In this document: positions 8,784 through 16,900 of the stretch, one piece after another
Numbering within the stretch: the stretch's first letter is position 1
How the letters are laid out: each line of letters starts with the position of its first letter
Assembly (NCBI RefSeq): GCF_013745115.1
Contig: NZ_CP051151.1
Span: 1-64,000, forward strand
DNA length: 64,000 nucleotides
Reading direction: 5' to 3'
Origin: Hujiaoplasma nucleasis
GTDB taxonomy: Bacteria > Bacillota_I > Bacilli_A > Izemoplasmatales > Hujiaoplasmataceae
Program-made: the position numbers and the translations under genes
Notes under the pieces: model-generated
Database searches by the model: none
Told to the model about the DNA's origin: nothing
What the model saw: the letters and a program-made list of their open reading frames with translations, nothing else

Positions 8784-10196
8784 TTATGCCTCCACTTCAA
8801 TTTTATTTTGGTCTAGAATTTTTTTAAGGTAATCCATAGATGTATTGGTTTCATCAACCAAAAATTTTAAATCTTTTTGACTGATTTTATTCAAGTTCTT
8901 TATGTGATTCATAATATATTTGTATTTTATTTCAGTTAAATCAAGGTCTTGAGCTTTTATATAAGATACTTCTTTAGGAAAAACGATTGATTTACCAGGA
9001 ATTTCATTTTTAGGATCACCAAAATAGATACATATTCCATTATCTCTAGCAAAAGCTAGTTGAGCTTGATGGTGTTTTCCAGCAGAAGTATATTCAGTTT
9101 CTTGAACAACTATGATTTTATCTTCAGGTAATTCTTGTGCTAAAGAAAAAGCCGCGGCTAAAGAGGTATTACCTGCTGGCCCTCTTTCAATTCCTTCTAA
9201 AACAGATAGAGCTTCTGTTATAAAAAAAACTTCACCCTGTGTCACAGTTACATAACGATCAATATATCTTAATGCTCTAGCAGCTGACCTTGGAACATCA
9301 GAACGGTCAGGATTCATAATAAAAGGAATGCCAAAACCAGTATGCCCGGTTGTGAATGATTTTTTATTGAAGTCTGTATCACTTGCCATGTGAAGTCCAT
9401 AAAGATTAACAGAAGAACCAACAATATTAATTTTTTTATCAGTCACTTGCTTAATACCTCTTGCGGTGCCTGTTAAATTACCGCCGCCAGCATTCGTAAC
9501 AACTACCATATCAGGCTCTTTATTGGTTATTCTTAGACAGTCTTCTACAAGCTCTGCGCCCAAGGATTCTATACCTTTAATCCCATAAGGTGTATATAAA
9601 GAAGCATTAAAATATCCAGTTTCTTCAAGAAGCAATAAGAATTTATAGAAAAGCTCAGGACCAACACTTAATTGGACAACCTCAGCTCCATATGCCTCAC
9701 AAGCTCTGGCTTTTTCAATGATTTCAGGTTGGCCAATACCTTTTGAATCGTAGCATTCTTGAACAATGATGCATTTTAAACCATACTTAGCGGCTTGAGA
9801 AGCAACAGCAGCTCCGTAATTACCACTAGTTGCGGCTATAACACCTTTATATCCCATTTTCTTGGCTTGATAACAAGATATACTAGCTCGTCTTGCTTTA
9901 AAACTACCCGAATCATTTAAGGCTTCATCTTTGATAAAGATTCTTGCTCCATAACCTGGCTTTGAAACTTTTCGACATAGGTTAGTGATATTTTTGCATT
10001 CCTTAAGTGGGGTATTTCCAACACCACTTTCAGATTGAATTTTTTTAATTTCTTCTAGAGAAAACCCACAATCATCTAGCATTTTTTCATAATCAAAAGC
10101 GATATAATCATGTTCGTATTTTTCATAATCGATACCTACAGATTTCCTCATTATATCATTTTTCCTTGCCATAACAGCTTCATAAGAATTATTCAT
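8784..10196 (-). CDS. ortB: 2-amino-4-oxopentanoate thiolase, beta subunit
   Basis: 470 aa, PLP fold type II (threonine synthase-like). The PLP lysine is K100 in DSGSFKARRA, and SGNYGAAVA and a glycine-rich NAGGGNLTG cofactor-phosphate loop are present. With OrtA it cleaves 2-amino-4-oxopentanoate with CoA to acetyl-CoA and alanine, the last step of ornithine oxidation. I start it at ATG 10196 because GGAG (10206-10209) lies 9 nt upstream; the upstream TTG 10211 and ATG 10205 are too close to or ahead of that SD. The start codon overlaps the end of ortA. Confidence 0.93.
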   Translation of the reverse strand: MNNSYEAVMARKNDIMRKSVGIDYEKYEHDYIAFDYEKMLDDCGFSLEEIKKIQSESGVGNTPLKECKNITNLCRKVSKPGYGARIFIKDEALNDSGSFKARRASISCYQAKKMGYKGVIAATSGNYGAAVASQAAKYGLKCIIVQECYDSKGIGQPEIIEKARACEAYGAEVVQLSVGPELFYKFLLLLEETGYFNASLYTPYGIKGIESLGAELVEDCLRITNKEPDMVVVTNAGGGNLTGTARGIKQVTDKKINIVGSSVNLYGLHMASDTDFNKKSFTTGHTGFGIPFIMNPDRSDVPRSAARALRYIDRYVTVTQGEVFFITEALSVLEGIERGPAGNTSLAAAFSLAQELPEDKIIVVQETEYTSAGKHHQAQLAFARDNGICIYFGDPKNEIPGKSIVFPKEVSYIKAQDLDLTEIKYKYIMNHIKNLNKISQKDLKFLVDETNTSMDYLKKILDQNKIEVEA

Positions 10197-10494
10197 GATG
10201 ATCATCTCCAAAAAGAGTAGATTTTACTATATCATCTATTCTTAGTATTTCTGGCATAAATTTTCCGTAAGTATGCATATACGCAGGGTTTACTTCTATT
10301 AAGGTTCCTGATTCAATTCTTCCAGTCAAAGTTTTAATTTGAACCTCATCATTGAGTTCAGCTTCCTTTAATAAAAATCCTTTAACCCACATGATTAAGG
10401 GTACTTTTTTTGTTTCTTCTGGAAGGTTACCAGCTCTCTCTTCAGATTTTAGAATTACCTTTTTTATTTGAACCCAAGTGTCTTTTTTAATCAC
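10189..10494 (-). CDS. ortA: 2-amino-4-oxopentanoate thiolase, alpha subunit
   Basis: 101 aa from GTG 10494, beginning MIKKDTWVQIKKVIL, the usual OrtA opening. AGGAG at the end of ord lies 8 nt upstream; the alternative GTG 10503 would overlap the SD. OrtA is the small partner of OrtB in the CoA-dependent thiolase. No catalytic motif is recognisable; the call rests on family resemblance, size and position directly ahead of ortB. The gene starts 5 nt after the ord stop, and its last codons overlap ortB by 8 nt. Confidence 0.9.
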   Translation of the reverse strand: MIKKDTWVQIKKVILKSEERAGNLPEETKKVPLIMWVKGFLLKEAELNDEVQIKTLTGRIESGTLIEVNPAYMHTYGKFMPEILRIDDIVKSTLFGDDHHE

Positions 10495-10499
10495 TTGAA

Positions 10500-11555
10500 T
10501 CACTCCTTAATGATTAATTTTCTTACATCACCCATAATGGCTCTTGGAACTGGTAAATCAATCATTGTTTTTAATCCTGGGTGTGCATTTAGTACTTGTG
10601 GAATCATATTAACACAGATTGAAATAGTACCTATTCCACCTTCAACTTCAGGTGAGTTAGCAAGATTAATCGCTGGTTTACCTTTAATTTTAATATAATC
10701 TCCAGTAGATACCCCAACCATTTCAGGTTCGATTTGTTGAGGATGATACATATGAATAACTTTACCGTTATTTAAGATTGCTTTAGCTGACATTTCAACA
10801 CCACAAACATCACCTTTCTTAGCAAAACCATAAGGAGATTTACGATTAATGTCAGTCACGATAGCTTTCATAGATTGTTCAAAGTGGTCTATTTCTAAAC
10901 CTAAGGCATGAGCAATCATATATACAGACTCTTTAAAACCTACATGACCTGCCATTTGGCCTTTGTTAAGCTTATCATTAAATTCTTCAACACTTAAACC
11001 AACACCTTGCTCTTCCATGACGGTTTTTCCAAAAGGTGATAATGAGTTAATTCTAGATATTTCCATATCATCGACTTCTTCCATAACTCCAGACATACAT
11101 ACTGCCAATAAATCCATCATCATTCCTGGATTCACACCAGTCCCTAAGACTGTTACTTTGTTTTTCTTAGCAAGTTCATCCATTTCTTTAGCAAGTTCAG
11201 GTTGGTTTGCAAGAGGGTATGACATTTCTTCGGCAGTAGATATAACGTTAACACCATGTTCGATAATTTTTTTGATTTTAGGGTAAGCACCTTTAGTAAA
11301 AGAATCTGTTGCTAATAATACCAAATCTGGTTTTTGATTAGTTAAGATATCATCAATATCATTAGATATAATCACATCATGATCTTGGTTGTTTTCAAGA
11401 TTTAAAACCTCAAACATACTCTTGCCAACTATCTTATCATACAAGTCACAAATACCAACGATGTCAAATCCTTGTTTTTTTAGGATCATTTTCGCCATCC
11501 CAGAACCCATGGCACCAAATCCCCAAATAACAATTTTAACTTTTTCTTTTTTCAT
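10500..11555 (-). CDS. ord: 2,4-diaminopentanoate dehydrogenase
   Basis: 351 aa with an N-terminal Rossmann fold; VIWGFGAMGSGMAKMI (residues about 8-23) is the dinucleotide-binding loop. Related to dihydrodipicolinate reductase-type enzymes. It oxidatively deaminates 2,4-diaminopentanoate at C4 to 2-amino-4-oxopentanoate, releasing ammonia and NAD(P)H (EC 1.4.1.12/1.4.1.26). ATG 11555 is preceded by GGAGG located inside the end of arcC, two bases past its stop, so it is coupled to carbamate kinase. It ends in TGA, one of the signs that TGA is a stop here. Confidence 0.94.
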   Translation of the reverse strand: MKKEKVKIVIWGFGAMGSGMAKMILKKQGFDIVGICDLYDKIVGKSMFEVLNLENNQDHDVIISNDIDDILTNQKPDLVLLATDSFTKGAYPKIKKIIEHGVNVISTAEEMSYPLANQPELAKEMDELAKKNKVTVLGTGVNPGMMMDLLAVCMSGVMEEVDDMEISRINSLSPFGKTVMEEQGVGLSVEEFNDKLNKGQMAGHVGFKESVYMIAHALGLEIDHFEQSMKAIVTDINRKSPYGFAKKGDVCGVEMSAKAILNNGKVIHMYHPQQIEPEMVGVSTGDYIKIKGKPAINLANSPEVEGGIGTISICVNMIPQVLNAHPGLKTMIDLPVPRAIMGDVRKLIIKE

Positions 11556-11557
11556 GA

Positions 11558-12493
11558 TTATCCTCCAATAATTCTCGTGCCAGTTTGGCCTAATAAAGCT
11601 TCTTTAGCTTTTTCAAGAGAAGCGATTAAAGCTGTTCTATGTGAGTAACCATTTACGAAAGATTTGCATGCTTGAACTTTAGGTAACATAGAACCAGCAG
11701 AGAATTCTTTTGCTTCAATATACATATCTATTTCTTTCATAGTTAAAGCATCCAAGTCTTTTTCATTAACTTTTCCAAAATTTATTTTTACTTTATCAAC
11801 GGCAGTTAATATAACAAGCATATCTGCGTTTAATAAATCAGCTAATTTTGCAGATGCGAAATCTTTGTCAATAACAGCTGCAACACCCTTATAGCCTAAG
11901 TCATCCTTTATAACTGGAATACCTCCACCGCCAACAGTGATAACTAAATGATTTGCATCTACTAGGGTTTTAATGATGTCTAACTCAACGATGCCAATAG
12001 GTTTAGGACTAGGGACAACACGTCTATAACCCCTGTTTGCATCTTCAACCATAATGTATTTTTTTTCTTTCTCCATAAGTTTTGCTGTTTCTAAATCAAC
12101 AAAACTTCCAATAGGTTTACTAGGATTTTGGAAAGCAGAATCATTTTCATCAACGATGACTTGTGTAATAACTGTTGCAACTTTTTGATTCATTTTTTCA
12201 TGGCTTAATTGTTTTTGAATAGCATTTTGCAAATGATATCCAATATATCCTTGACTCATGGCACCACATTCTGGAAAAGGCATTTCTGGATGTTTTTGGT
12301 TGAGCAAATGACTTTCTTCGAAGGCTGAATTGATCATTCCAACTTGTGGACCATTACCGTGGGCAATAATAACTTCATTACCTTCTTTAACCATATCAAC
12401 AATGGCTTTGGCTGCATATTTAACTTTATCTAATTGTTCAATAGGATTATTTCCTAAAGCATTTCCACCAAGAGCAACAACTATTTTTTTCAT
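11558..12493 (-). CDS. arcC: Carbamate kinase
   Basis: 311 aa, the family length. The N-terminus [14 protein letters not shown] is the diagnostic amino acid kinase-fold opening, and TVGGGGIPV in the middle is also typical. It makes ATP from carbamoyl phosphate and ADP, releasing ammonia and CO2 (EC 2.7.2.2). It overlaps the ornithine carbamoyltransferase stop (TAATG), so the two consecutive steps are translated together. No arginine deiminase gene lies in the window, so citrulline supply must come from elsewhere. Confidence 0.96.
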   Translation of the reverse strand: MKKIVVALGGNALGNNPIEQLDKVKYAAKAIVDMVKEGNEVIIAHGNGPQVGMINSAFEESHLLNQKHPEMPFPECGAMSQGYIGYHLQNAIQKQLSHEKMNQKVATVITQVIVDENDSAFQNPSKPIGSFVDLETAKLMEKEKKYIMVEDANRGYRRVVPSPKPIGIVELDIIKTLVDANHLVITVGGGGIPVIKDDLGYKGVAAVIDKDFASAKLADLLNADMLVILTAVDKVKINFGKVNEKDLDALTMKEIDMYIEAKEFSAGSMLPKVQACKSFVNGYSHRTALIASLEKAKEALLGQTGTRIIGG

Positions 12494-13491
12494 TAAAAAT
12501 CCCCCATGGTAGCATACATAACTGCTTTTATTGTGTGCATTCTATTTTCTGCTTCATCAAAGACAACTGATTGTTTTGACTCAAAAACTTCTTCAGTAAC
12601 TTCTAAAGCATCCATGCTAAATTTTTGGAAAATATCTTCACCAATTTTAGTTTCTCTATTATGGAAAGCTGGTAAACAATGCATAAAAATGGCATTTTTA
12701 TTGGCCATATCCATAATGTTTTTATTGACTTGATAAGGTGTTAACTTTTCGATTCTATCTTTCCAAACATGGTCCGGTTCTCCCATTGATACCCAAACAT
12801 CAGTGTAAATAACATCTGCGTTTTCAGCACCTTCTTTAACATCTTCTGTTAAGGTAATGCTAGCTCCGGTTTCTTTTGCGATAAGTTTACATTTTTGAAC
12901 CAAAGCCTCATTAGGCCATAAATCTTTTGGAGCAACGGCTCTAAAATTCATTCCCATTTTTGCAGCACCAATCATTAATGAATTACCCATGTTATTTCTT
13001 GCATCTCCAAAATATGCAAATGTAATATCTTTTAGTTTTCCAAAATTTTCTTGAATCGTTAAGAAGTCAGCTAATATTTGTGTTGGATGGTATAAGTCTG
13101 TTAAACCATTCCAAACAGGAACCTTAGAATATTCGGCTAGTATTTCTACAGTTTTTTGTTCATAGCCTCTATATTCAATACCATCATACATTCTCCCTAA
13201 AACTCTTGCTGTATCTTTGATACTTTCTTTTTTCCCCATTTGAGAGCCAGTTGGACCTAAGTAAGTAACATTCATCCCTAAATCATTTCCACCTGCTTGA
13301 AAAGCACATCTAGTTCTAGTCGAATCTTTTTCAAATAATAATACAATATTTTTACCTTTCAAAGGTTCAAAAGTGATACCTTGATGTTTTTTATCTTTTA
13401 ATTCCTTAGATAAATTTAATAGTGTTTGAATCTCCTCTGGTGTGTAATCTAGAAGTGTTAAGAAACTTCTCCCTTTAAAATTATTTTGCAT
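12493..13491 (-). CDS. argF: Ornithine carbamoyltransferase, probably catabolic
   Basis: 332 aa from ATG 13491, with AGGAGG (13499-13504) 6 nt upstream; the frame continues to ATG 13506, which overlaps the SD. Carbamoyl-phosphate loop STRTR is at residues 57-61, and HPTQ and HCLP motifs follow. Direction: joined to arcC, it should phosphorolyse citrulline to ornithine and carbamoyl phosphate (arcB role). No biosynthetic arg gene is nearby. It is the first gene of the nine-gene operon, so ornithine released here feeds orr and oraSE directly. Gene symbol arcB would be equally apt. Confidence 0.94.
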   Translation of the reverse strand: MQNNFKGRSFLTLLDYTPEEIQTLLNLSKELKDKKHQGITFEPLKGKNIVLLFEKDSTRTRCAFQAGGNDLGMNVTYLGPTGSQMGKKESIKDTARVLGRMYDGIEYRGYEQKTVEILAEYSKVPVWNGLTDLYHPTQILADFLTIQENFGKLKDITFAYFGDARNNMGNSLMIGAAKMGMNFRAVAPKDLWPNEALVQKCKLIAKETGASITLTEDVKEGAENADVIYTDVWVSMGEPDHVWKDRIEKLTPYQVNKNIMDMANKNAIFMHCLPAFHNRETKIGEDIFQKFSMDALEVTEEVFESKQSVVFDEAENRMHTIKAVMYATMGDF

Positions 13492-13513
13492 TTTATTCCT
13501 CCTCATATTTTTT

Positions 13514-13529
13514 TGTTAGATATCTAACA
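13514..13529. promoter_or_regulatory. Palindromic operator candidate in argF leader
   Basis: TGTTAGATATCTAACA is a perfect 16-bp palindrome, roughly +7 to +22 from the predicted minus-strand start of transcription. It could be a repressor site or a small RNA hairpin. The same half-site TGTTAGA recurs before the peroxiredoxin gene and near 27270. Confidence 0.5.
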
Positions 13530-13541
13530 CATAACACTAAA

Positions 13542-13570
13542 ATTATATCACTAAAGCGCTTACAAATAAA
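13542..13570 (-). promoter_or_regulatory. argF-operon promoter with internal cre site
   Basis: Minus-strand -10 TATAAT (13547-13542) and a weak -35 TTTATT (13570-13565) with 17-bp spacing. The spacer holds TGTAAGCGCTTTAG (13564-13551), which fits the CcpA cre consensus except for one arm base. Placement between -35 and -10 predicts catabolite repression of the operon. Confidence 0.65.
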
Positions 13571-13637
13571 CCATTAATTACGAAAAGATGTATAAAATAT
13601 CATAGATTAATGAATAGCATTTATGATTCATTTATAG

Positions 13638-13643
13638 TATAAT
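13638..13643 (+). promoter_or_regulatory. -10 box of osmC-like gene
   Basis: TATAAT at 13638-13643, 18 nt before ATG 13662; GAGGTGAAA is the SD. No good -35 is visible. The region is divergent with the argF promoter, about 90 bp away. Confidence 0.45.
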
Positions 13644-13661
13644 ATTTACCGAGGTGAAATT

Positions 13662-14054
13662 ATGGCTTATGATAATATAAAATTAAATTATGATTATGAT
13701 TTTAAAGGTGAAATTATATCACCAACAGCTAAAGCAAATTTAGGTGAAGCTGATAACGGTTTAAAACCTTACCATATGTTGTTTGGTGCTTTAGGATCTT
13801 GTTTTTATGCAACGTTTTTATCTGTTGCTAAAAAGATGAGATTGACATTTGGTTCGGCTTCAATAGAAGTGAGTGGGTATAAATCTGATCCTGAACTCAA
13901 AATATTGGATAATGTTGAAATGAACTTAATCATTACCAATCCAAGTAATGAAGAGAGATTAATTAAATCTGCTAAACTAGGTGCTGAGTACTGTTCAATT
14001 CATGCTTTAGTATCTAAATCAGCTAATATTAAACTTAATGTCGTTTTCAAATAA
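13662..14054 (+). CDS. OsmC/Ohr-family thiol peroxidase-like protein
   Basis: 130 aa. The two family cysteines are present: C47 in GALGSCFYAT and C111 in AEYCSIHALV. OsmC/Ohr proteins reduce organic hydroperoxides through these cysteines using lipoyl or dithiol donors; this one resembles the generic OsmC/YhfA branch rather than classical Ohr, so peroxide specificity is uncertain. Single-gene transcription unit with its own -10 box and a strong terminator. Fits the cluster of redox genes at 13-18 kb. Confidence 0.85.
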   Translation: MAYDNIKLNYDYDFKGEIISPTAKANLGEADNGLKPYHMLFGALGSCFYATFLSVAKKMRLTFGSASIEVSGYKSDPELKILDNVEMNLIITNPSNEERLIKSAKLGAEYCSIHALVSKSANIKLNVVFK

Positions 14055-14079
14055 TCCTAGTTACTAGGATTATTTTTTT
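14053..14079 (+). terminator. Terminator after osmC-like gene
   Basis: 8-bp stem AATCCTAG/CTAGGATT (14053-14060, 14064-14071) with a 3-nt loop, followed by A and seven T. Confidence 0.85.
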
Positions 14080-14139
14080 GAACTTATTAAACTTGCTTGA
14101 AATTCGTCAATGCAATATAATAGAGATATGGGAGATATC

Positions 14140-15285
14140 ATGAATAAAATAGAATTAATTGCAACAACCACTTTTGGCTTAGAAGCAATTGTTAAAAGAG
14201 AACTAGAAAACTTAAATTTTGAAATCAAGGAAGTAGACAATGGTAAAGTTGTTTTTTTTAGTGATTATCAAGGCATAGCTAGAGCTAATTTATGGTTGAG
14301 ATGTGCGGATAGAGTTTTATGGAAAATTGGCGAATTCAAAGCATTAACCTTTGATGAACTTTTCGATCAAACCTTGGCATTGCCTTGGTCAGAATATATA
14401 CCAAAAGATGGAAAATTTACTGTCTTAGGACAATCAGTTAAATCTAAATTATTCAGTATATCTGACTCTCAAGCGATCGTGAAAAAAGCTATTGTTGAAA
14501 ATATGAAGGATAAGTATAATATATCTTGGTTTAAGGAAACTGGAGCTGAATACACAGTGAAAGTATCTTTGTTAAATGATATTGCTACTTTAACCATTGA
14601 TACTTCAGGCGAATCTCTCCATAAAAGAGGATATCGCGTTCAACCAGTGACTGCGCCTATTAAAGAAACTTTAGCTGCGGCTATGGTTTTACTAAGTTAC
14701 TGGACACCTGATAGAATTTTACAAGACCCATTTTGTGGTTCTGGAACCATTGCTATTGAAGCTGCCATGATTGGAAGAAATATAGCGCCGGGCTTACAAA
14801 GAGATTTCGCTTCAAAGCATTGGGAAGTTATTTCTGAAGATATATGGAGAGAAGAAATTAGAAATGCTTATAAAAAAATTAATGTAGACTTAATGATGGA
14901 TATTAGAGCCTCGGATTTGGACGAAGCTAGTGTGAAAGCTGCAATTGAAAACGCAGATGAAGCTGGAGTTCTAGATACTATTAACTTTGAACACTGCAAT
15001 TTTAAATATGCCATCTATGATGGAGATTATGGTATTTTTATCACCAATCCTCCTTATGGTTCAAGACTTTCTTCAAATGAAGACTTATCAGAAATGTATG
15101 AGGAAATAAAAAAAATATTTAGAAGACTTAAAAATTGGTCAAAATACATAATTACTGATGAAGAAAATTTAGAAAAATTAATTAAGTTTGATGCTAATAG
15201 GAAAAGAATTCTTTTTAATGGAAGGATTAAAACCACTTATTATCAATTTTATGGACCAAGGCCAAATGAAAAGGACGATTTATAA
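14140..15285 (+). CDS. THUMP-domain RNA guanine N2-methyltransferase (RlmL/YpsC family)
   Basis: 381 aa from ATG 14140; the longer frame from 14110 would include the -10 box (TATAAT 14116-14121), and GGGAG lies just upstream of 14140. Residues about 45-155 form a THUMP RNA-binding domain; the C-terminal half is a Rossmann SAM methyltransferase with motif I DPFCGSGTIAIEAA and catalytic NPPYG. These enzymes make m2G in 23S rRNA; the Bacillus homologue YpsC is the closest model. Exact target nucleotide is not determinable here. Converges on and overlaps the antiporter gene by 6 bp. Confidence 0.9.
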   Translation: MNKIELIATTTFGLEAIVKRELENLNFEIKEVDNGKVVFFSDYQGIARANLWLRCADRVLWKIGEFKALTFDELFDQTLALPWSEYIPKDGKFTVLGQSVKSKLFSISDSQAIVKKAIVENMKDKYNISWFKETGAEYTVKVSLLNDIATLTIDTSGESLHKRGYRVQPVTAPIKETLAAAMVLLSYWTPDRILQDPFCGSGTIAIEAAMIGRNIAPGLQRDFASKHWEVISEDIWREEIRNAYKKINVDLMMDIRASDLDEASVKAAIENADEAGVLDTINFEHCNFKYAIYDGDYGIFITNPPYGSRLSSNEDLSEMYEEIKKIFRRLKNWSKYIITDEENLEKLIKFDANRKRILFNGRIKTTYYQFYGPRPNEKDDL

Positions 15286-15304
15286 AGAATCGTCCTTGTT
15301 TTTT
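15271..15304. terminator. Shared terminator inside the overlap of two convergent genes
   Basis: 10-bp stem AAGGACGATT/AATCGTCCTT (15271-15280, 15288-15297) with a 7-nt loop; T-rich on the plus side, four T on the minus side. It contains the last codons and both stop codons of the convergent genes (stops at 15283-15285 and 15280-15282). Confidence 0.8.
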
Positions 15305-16458
15305 AATAAAATATTTGAAGTTTGATCAATCAGAACTGCTCCTAGAGGAGCAGTTAGAAAGATTGATAAAACTGAAATAGCTAAGATAATTTTTCCTCCA
15401 GGAATGCCCATTGAAAGCGGTATGGCTCCAATAGCAGCTTGTACAGTTGCTTTTGGAATAAAAGATAGTCCAATGAAAAGTTTTTCTTTTGAATTAAAGT
15501 TAGTTTTGATAATGCTAATAAAAACCCCTAATAATCTAACAAATAAACTCAAAAGTAAAAATAATAAGGTGATTAGACCAATACTTAAAAATAAATTAAT
15601 ATCAACAGCAGCGCCAATTAATACAAATAACATCATTTCAGCAACAACCCAGATTTTAGAAAATTTAGAGGTTAATCTGTGAGCTAGAATCGGATAAAGA
15701 CTAAAGATGGTTATAGCTAATGTTATTATCCCTAATAGGCCTGAAATAGGTAAATAATCTTCTAAGACAATCATCAAAAATGAAAGAGCAAAAAGAATCA
15801 GTACTTTAATAGTATCTCTAACATGTAATTTCTTAAAAACAAATACGAAAAATACACCGATGACAAATCCTAAGATTATACCAAAAATTAAGGAAATTGG
15901 TAGTAGGAGAATTTGTGACCACTCCAATTGATTTGATTCGTAAACCTGCAAGAAAATGGTGAAAACTATAATTACAAATATATCATCTACTGAGGCAGAT
16001 GCTAAAATCAATTGTGGAATTTTTTCTTTAGTTCCTTTTTTCTTTTCAATCAACTGAATCATTCTTGGAACAATTACTGCGGGTGATACAGCTGCGATAA
16101 CTGAACCAAGAATAAAGGCTTCAATGTTTGTTAAATTAAAAAATAGTGGAGCTAACAAACCTATCGCAAGTATTTCAAATAAGGCGGGTAGAAAGCTTAA
16201 AAGAATCGCTGGTCTTCCAACAGCCTTTAAATCCTTAATGACTAAAGACAAACCTGCTCTTATTAGAATAACAACCAAAGCTATTTTTCTTAATTCTGAG
16301 GATATATCTAGTATTTGATGACTTATCAAGTCAAAAACAAAAGGTCCTAGTATGATACCCGTTATTAAAAAGGCTAATAAACCTGGTAAATGTAACTTGT
16401 CAAAAATATAAAACAAAGTAATGCTAATAAGGATAATTAAGGATATGCTTAAAAACAT
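15280..16458 (-). CDS. Cation:proton antiporter (CPA family, Na+/H+ or K+/H+)
   Basis: 392 aa, nearly all hydrophobic, with about 11-12 predicted membrane helices. The paired acidic motif ASVDDIFVIIVF in the middle helix and AVSPAVIVPRMI before it are typical of the sodium/proton exchanger fold (Kef/NapA/NhaP-like). No C-terminal TrkA-N or CBS domain follows, so it lacks the usual Kef regulation. Cotranscribed 3 nt after the thioredoxin-like gene. Ion specificity cannot be read from sequence. Confidence 0.88.
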   Translation of the reverse strand: MFLSISLIILISITLFYIFDKLHLPGLLAFLITGIILGPFVFDLISHQILDISSELRKIALVVILIRAGLSLVIKDLKAVGRPAILLSFLPALFEILAIGLLAPLFFNLTNIEAFILGSVIAAVSPAVIVPRMIQLIEKKKGTKEKIPQLILASASVDDIFVIIVFTIFLQVYESNQLEWSQILLLPISLIFGIILGFVIGVFFVFVFKKLHVRDTIKVLILFALSFLMIVLEDYLPISGLLGIITLAITIFSLYPILAHRLTSKFSKIWVVAEMMLFVLIGAAVDINLFLSIGLITLLFLLLSLFVRLLGVFISIIKTNFNSKEKLFIGLSFIPKATVQAAIGAIPLSMGIPGGKIILAISVLSIFLTAPLGAVLIDQTSNILLKNKDDSL

Positions 16459-16461
16459 AGG

Positions 16462-16773
16462 CTAATTCAAATAAAGATTAAACAATCTTTGTATTTTTTC
16501 AAAATCAATAAATCTAGATTCTCTTAATATTTCTTTTGATTCACTAAAAACTATAATGGTAGGGACTGTAAAGACTAAATGTTGTCCCTGAAATAATTCG
16601 ACATCTTCTAGATAAAGTTGGTAGGAAGGTATGCTGGGATAATCTTCCATAAAAACTTTAAGTTTTTCTGAAAGAGGTTTACACACATTACAGGTTTTTG
16701 TTTTAGCAATAACAACACATAGTTCTACCTTAATGACTTCTTGAAGTTCTTCATAGTTTTTAATAGTTTCCAT
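16462..16773 (-). CDS. Thioredoxin-fold protein with CxxC
   Basis: 103 aa. C28-N-V-C31 is the redox motif, and FTVPTIIVF carries the conserved cis-proline before strand 4. The active site lacks the WCGPC of ordinary thioredoxin, so it belongs to the thioredoxin-like (YdfQ/YtpP-type) group. Probable thiol-disulfide exchange or electron supply to neighbouring peroxidases, by inference. SD GAGGTGG precedes ATG 16773; -10 TATAAT at 16809-16804 on the minus strand. First gene of a two-gene unit with the antiporter. Confidence 0.8.
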   Translation of the reverse strand: METIKNYEELQEVIKVELCVVIAKTKTCNVCKPLSEKLKVFMEDYPSIPSYQLYLEDVELFQGQHLVFTVPTIIVFSESKEILRESRFIDFEKIQRLFNLYLN

Positions 16774-16847
16774 ATTTCCACCTCGATAAAATTTTATAAA
16801 TGTATTATACTATAAATAAGAAAAAAAATATAGTCATGAAATCCGAG

Positions 16848-16883
16848 AATAATATTGACATATGTCAATATTATTTATATAAT
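16848..16883 (+). promoter_or_regulatory. Consensus promoter embedded in a 28-bp perfect palindrome
   Basis: -35 TTGACA (16855-16860), 17-bp spacer and -10 TATAAT (16878-16883) match the sigma-A consensus exactly. Positions 16848-16875 form a perfect palindrome with half AATAATATTGACAT. The dyad covers the -35 and most of the spacer, so a dimeric repressor bound there would block RNA polymerase. The first gene downstream encodes a DNA-binding protein, making autoregulation plausible. Confidence 0.8.
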
Positions 16884-16900
16884 TAAAGAGGAGATAACTA

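Noticed and set aside
13609-13631. ArgR box from TGAAT...ATTCA
   Set aside because: The arms TGAAT and ATTCA are too far apart for an ARG box, and the region is simply AT-rich.
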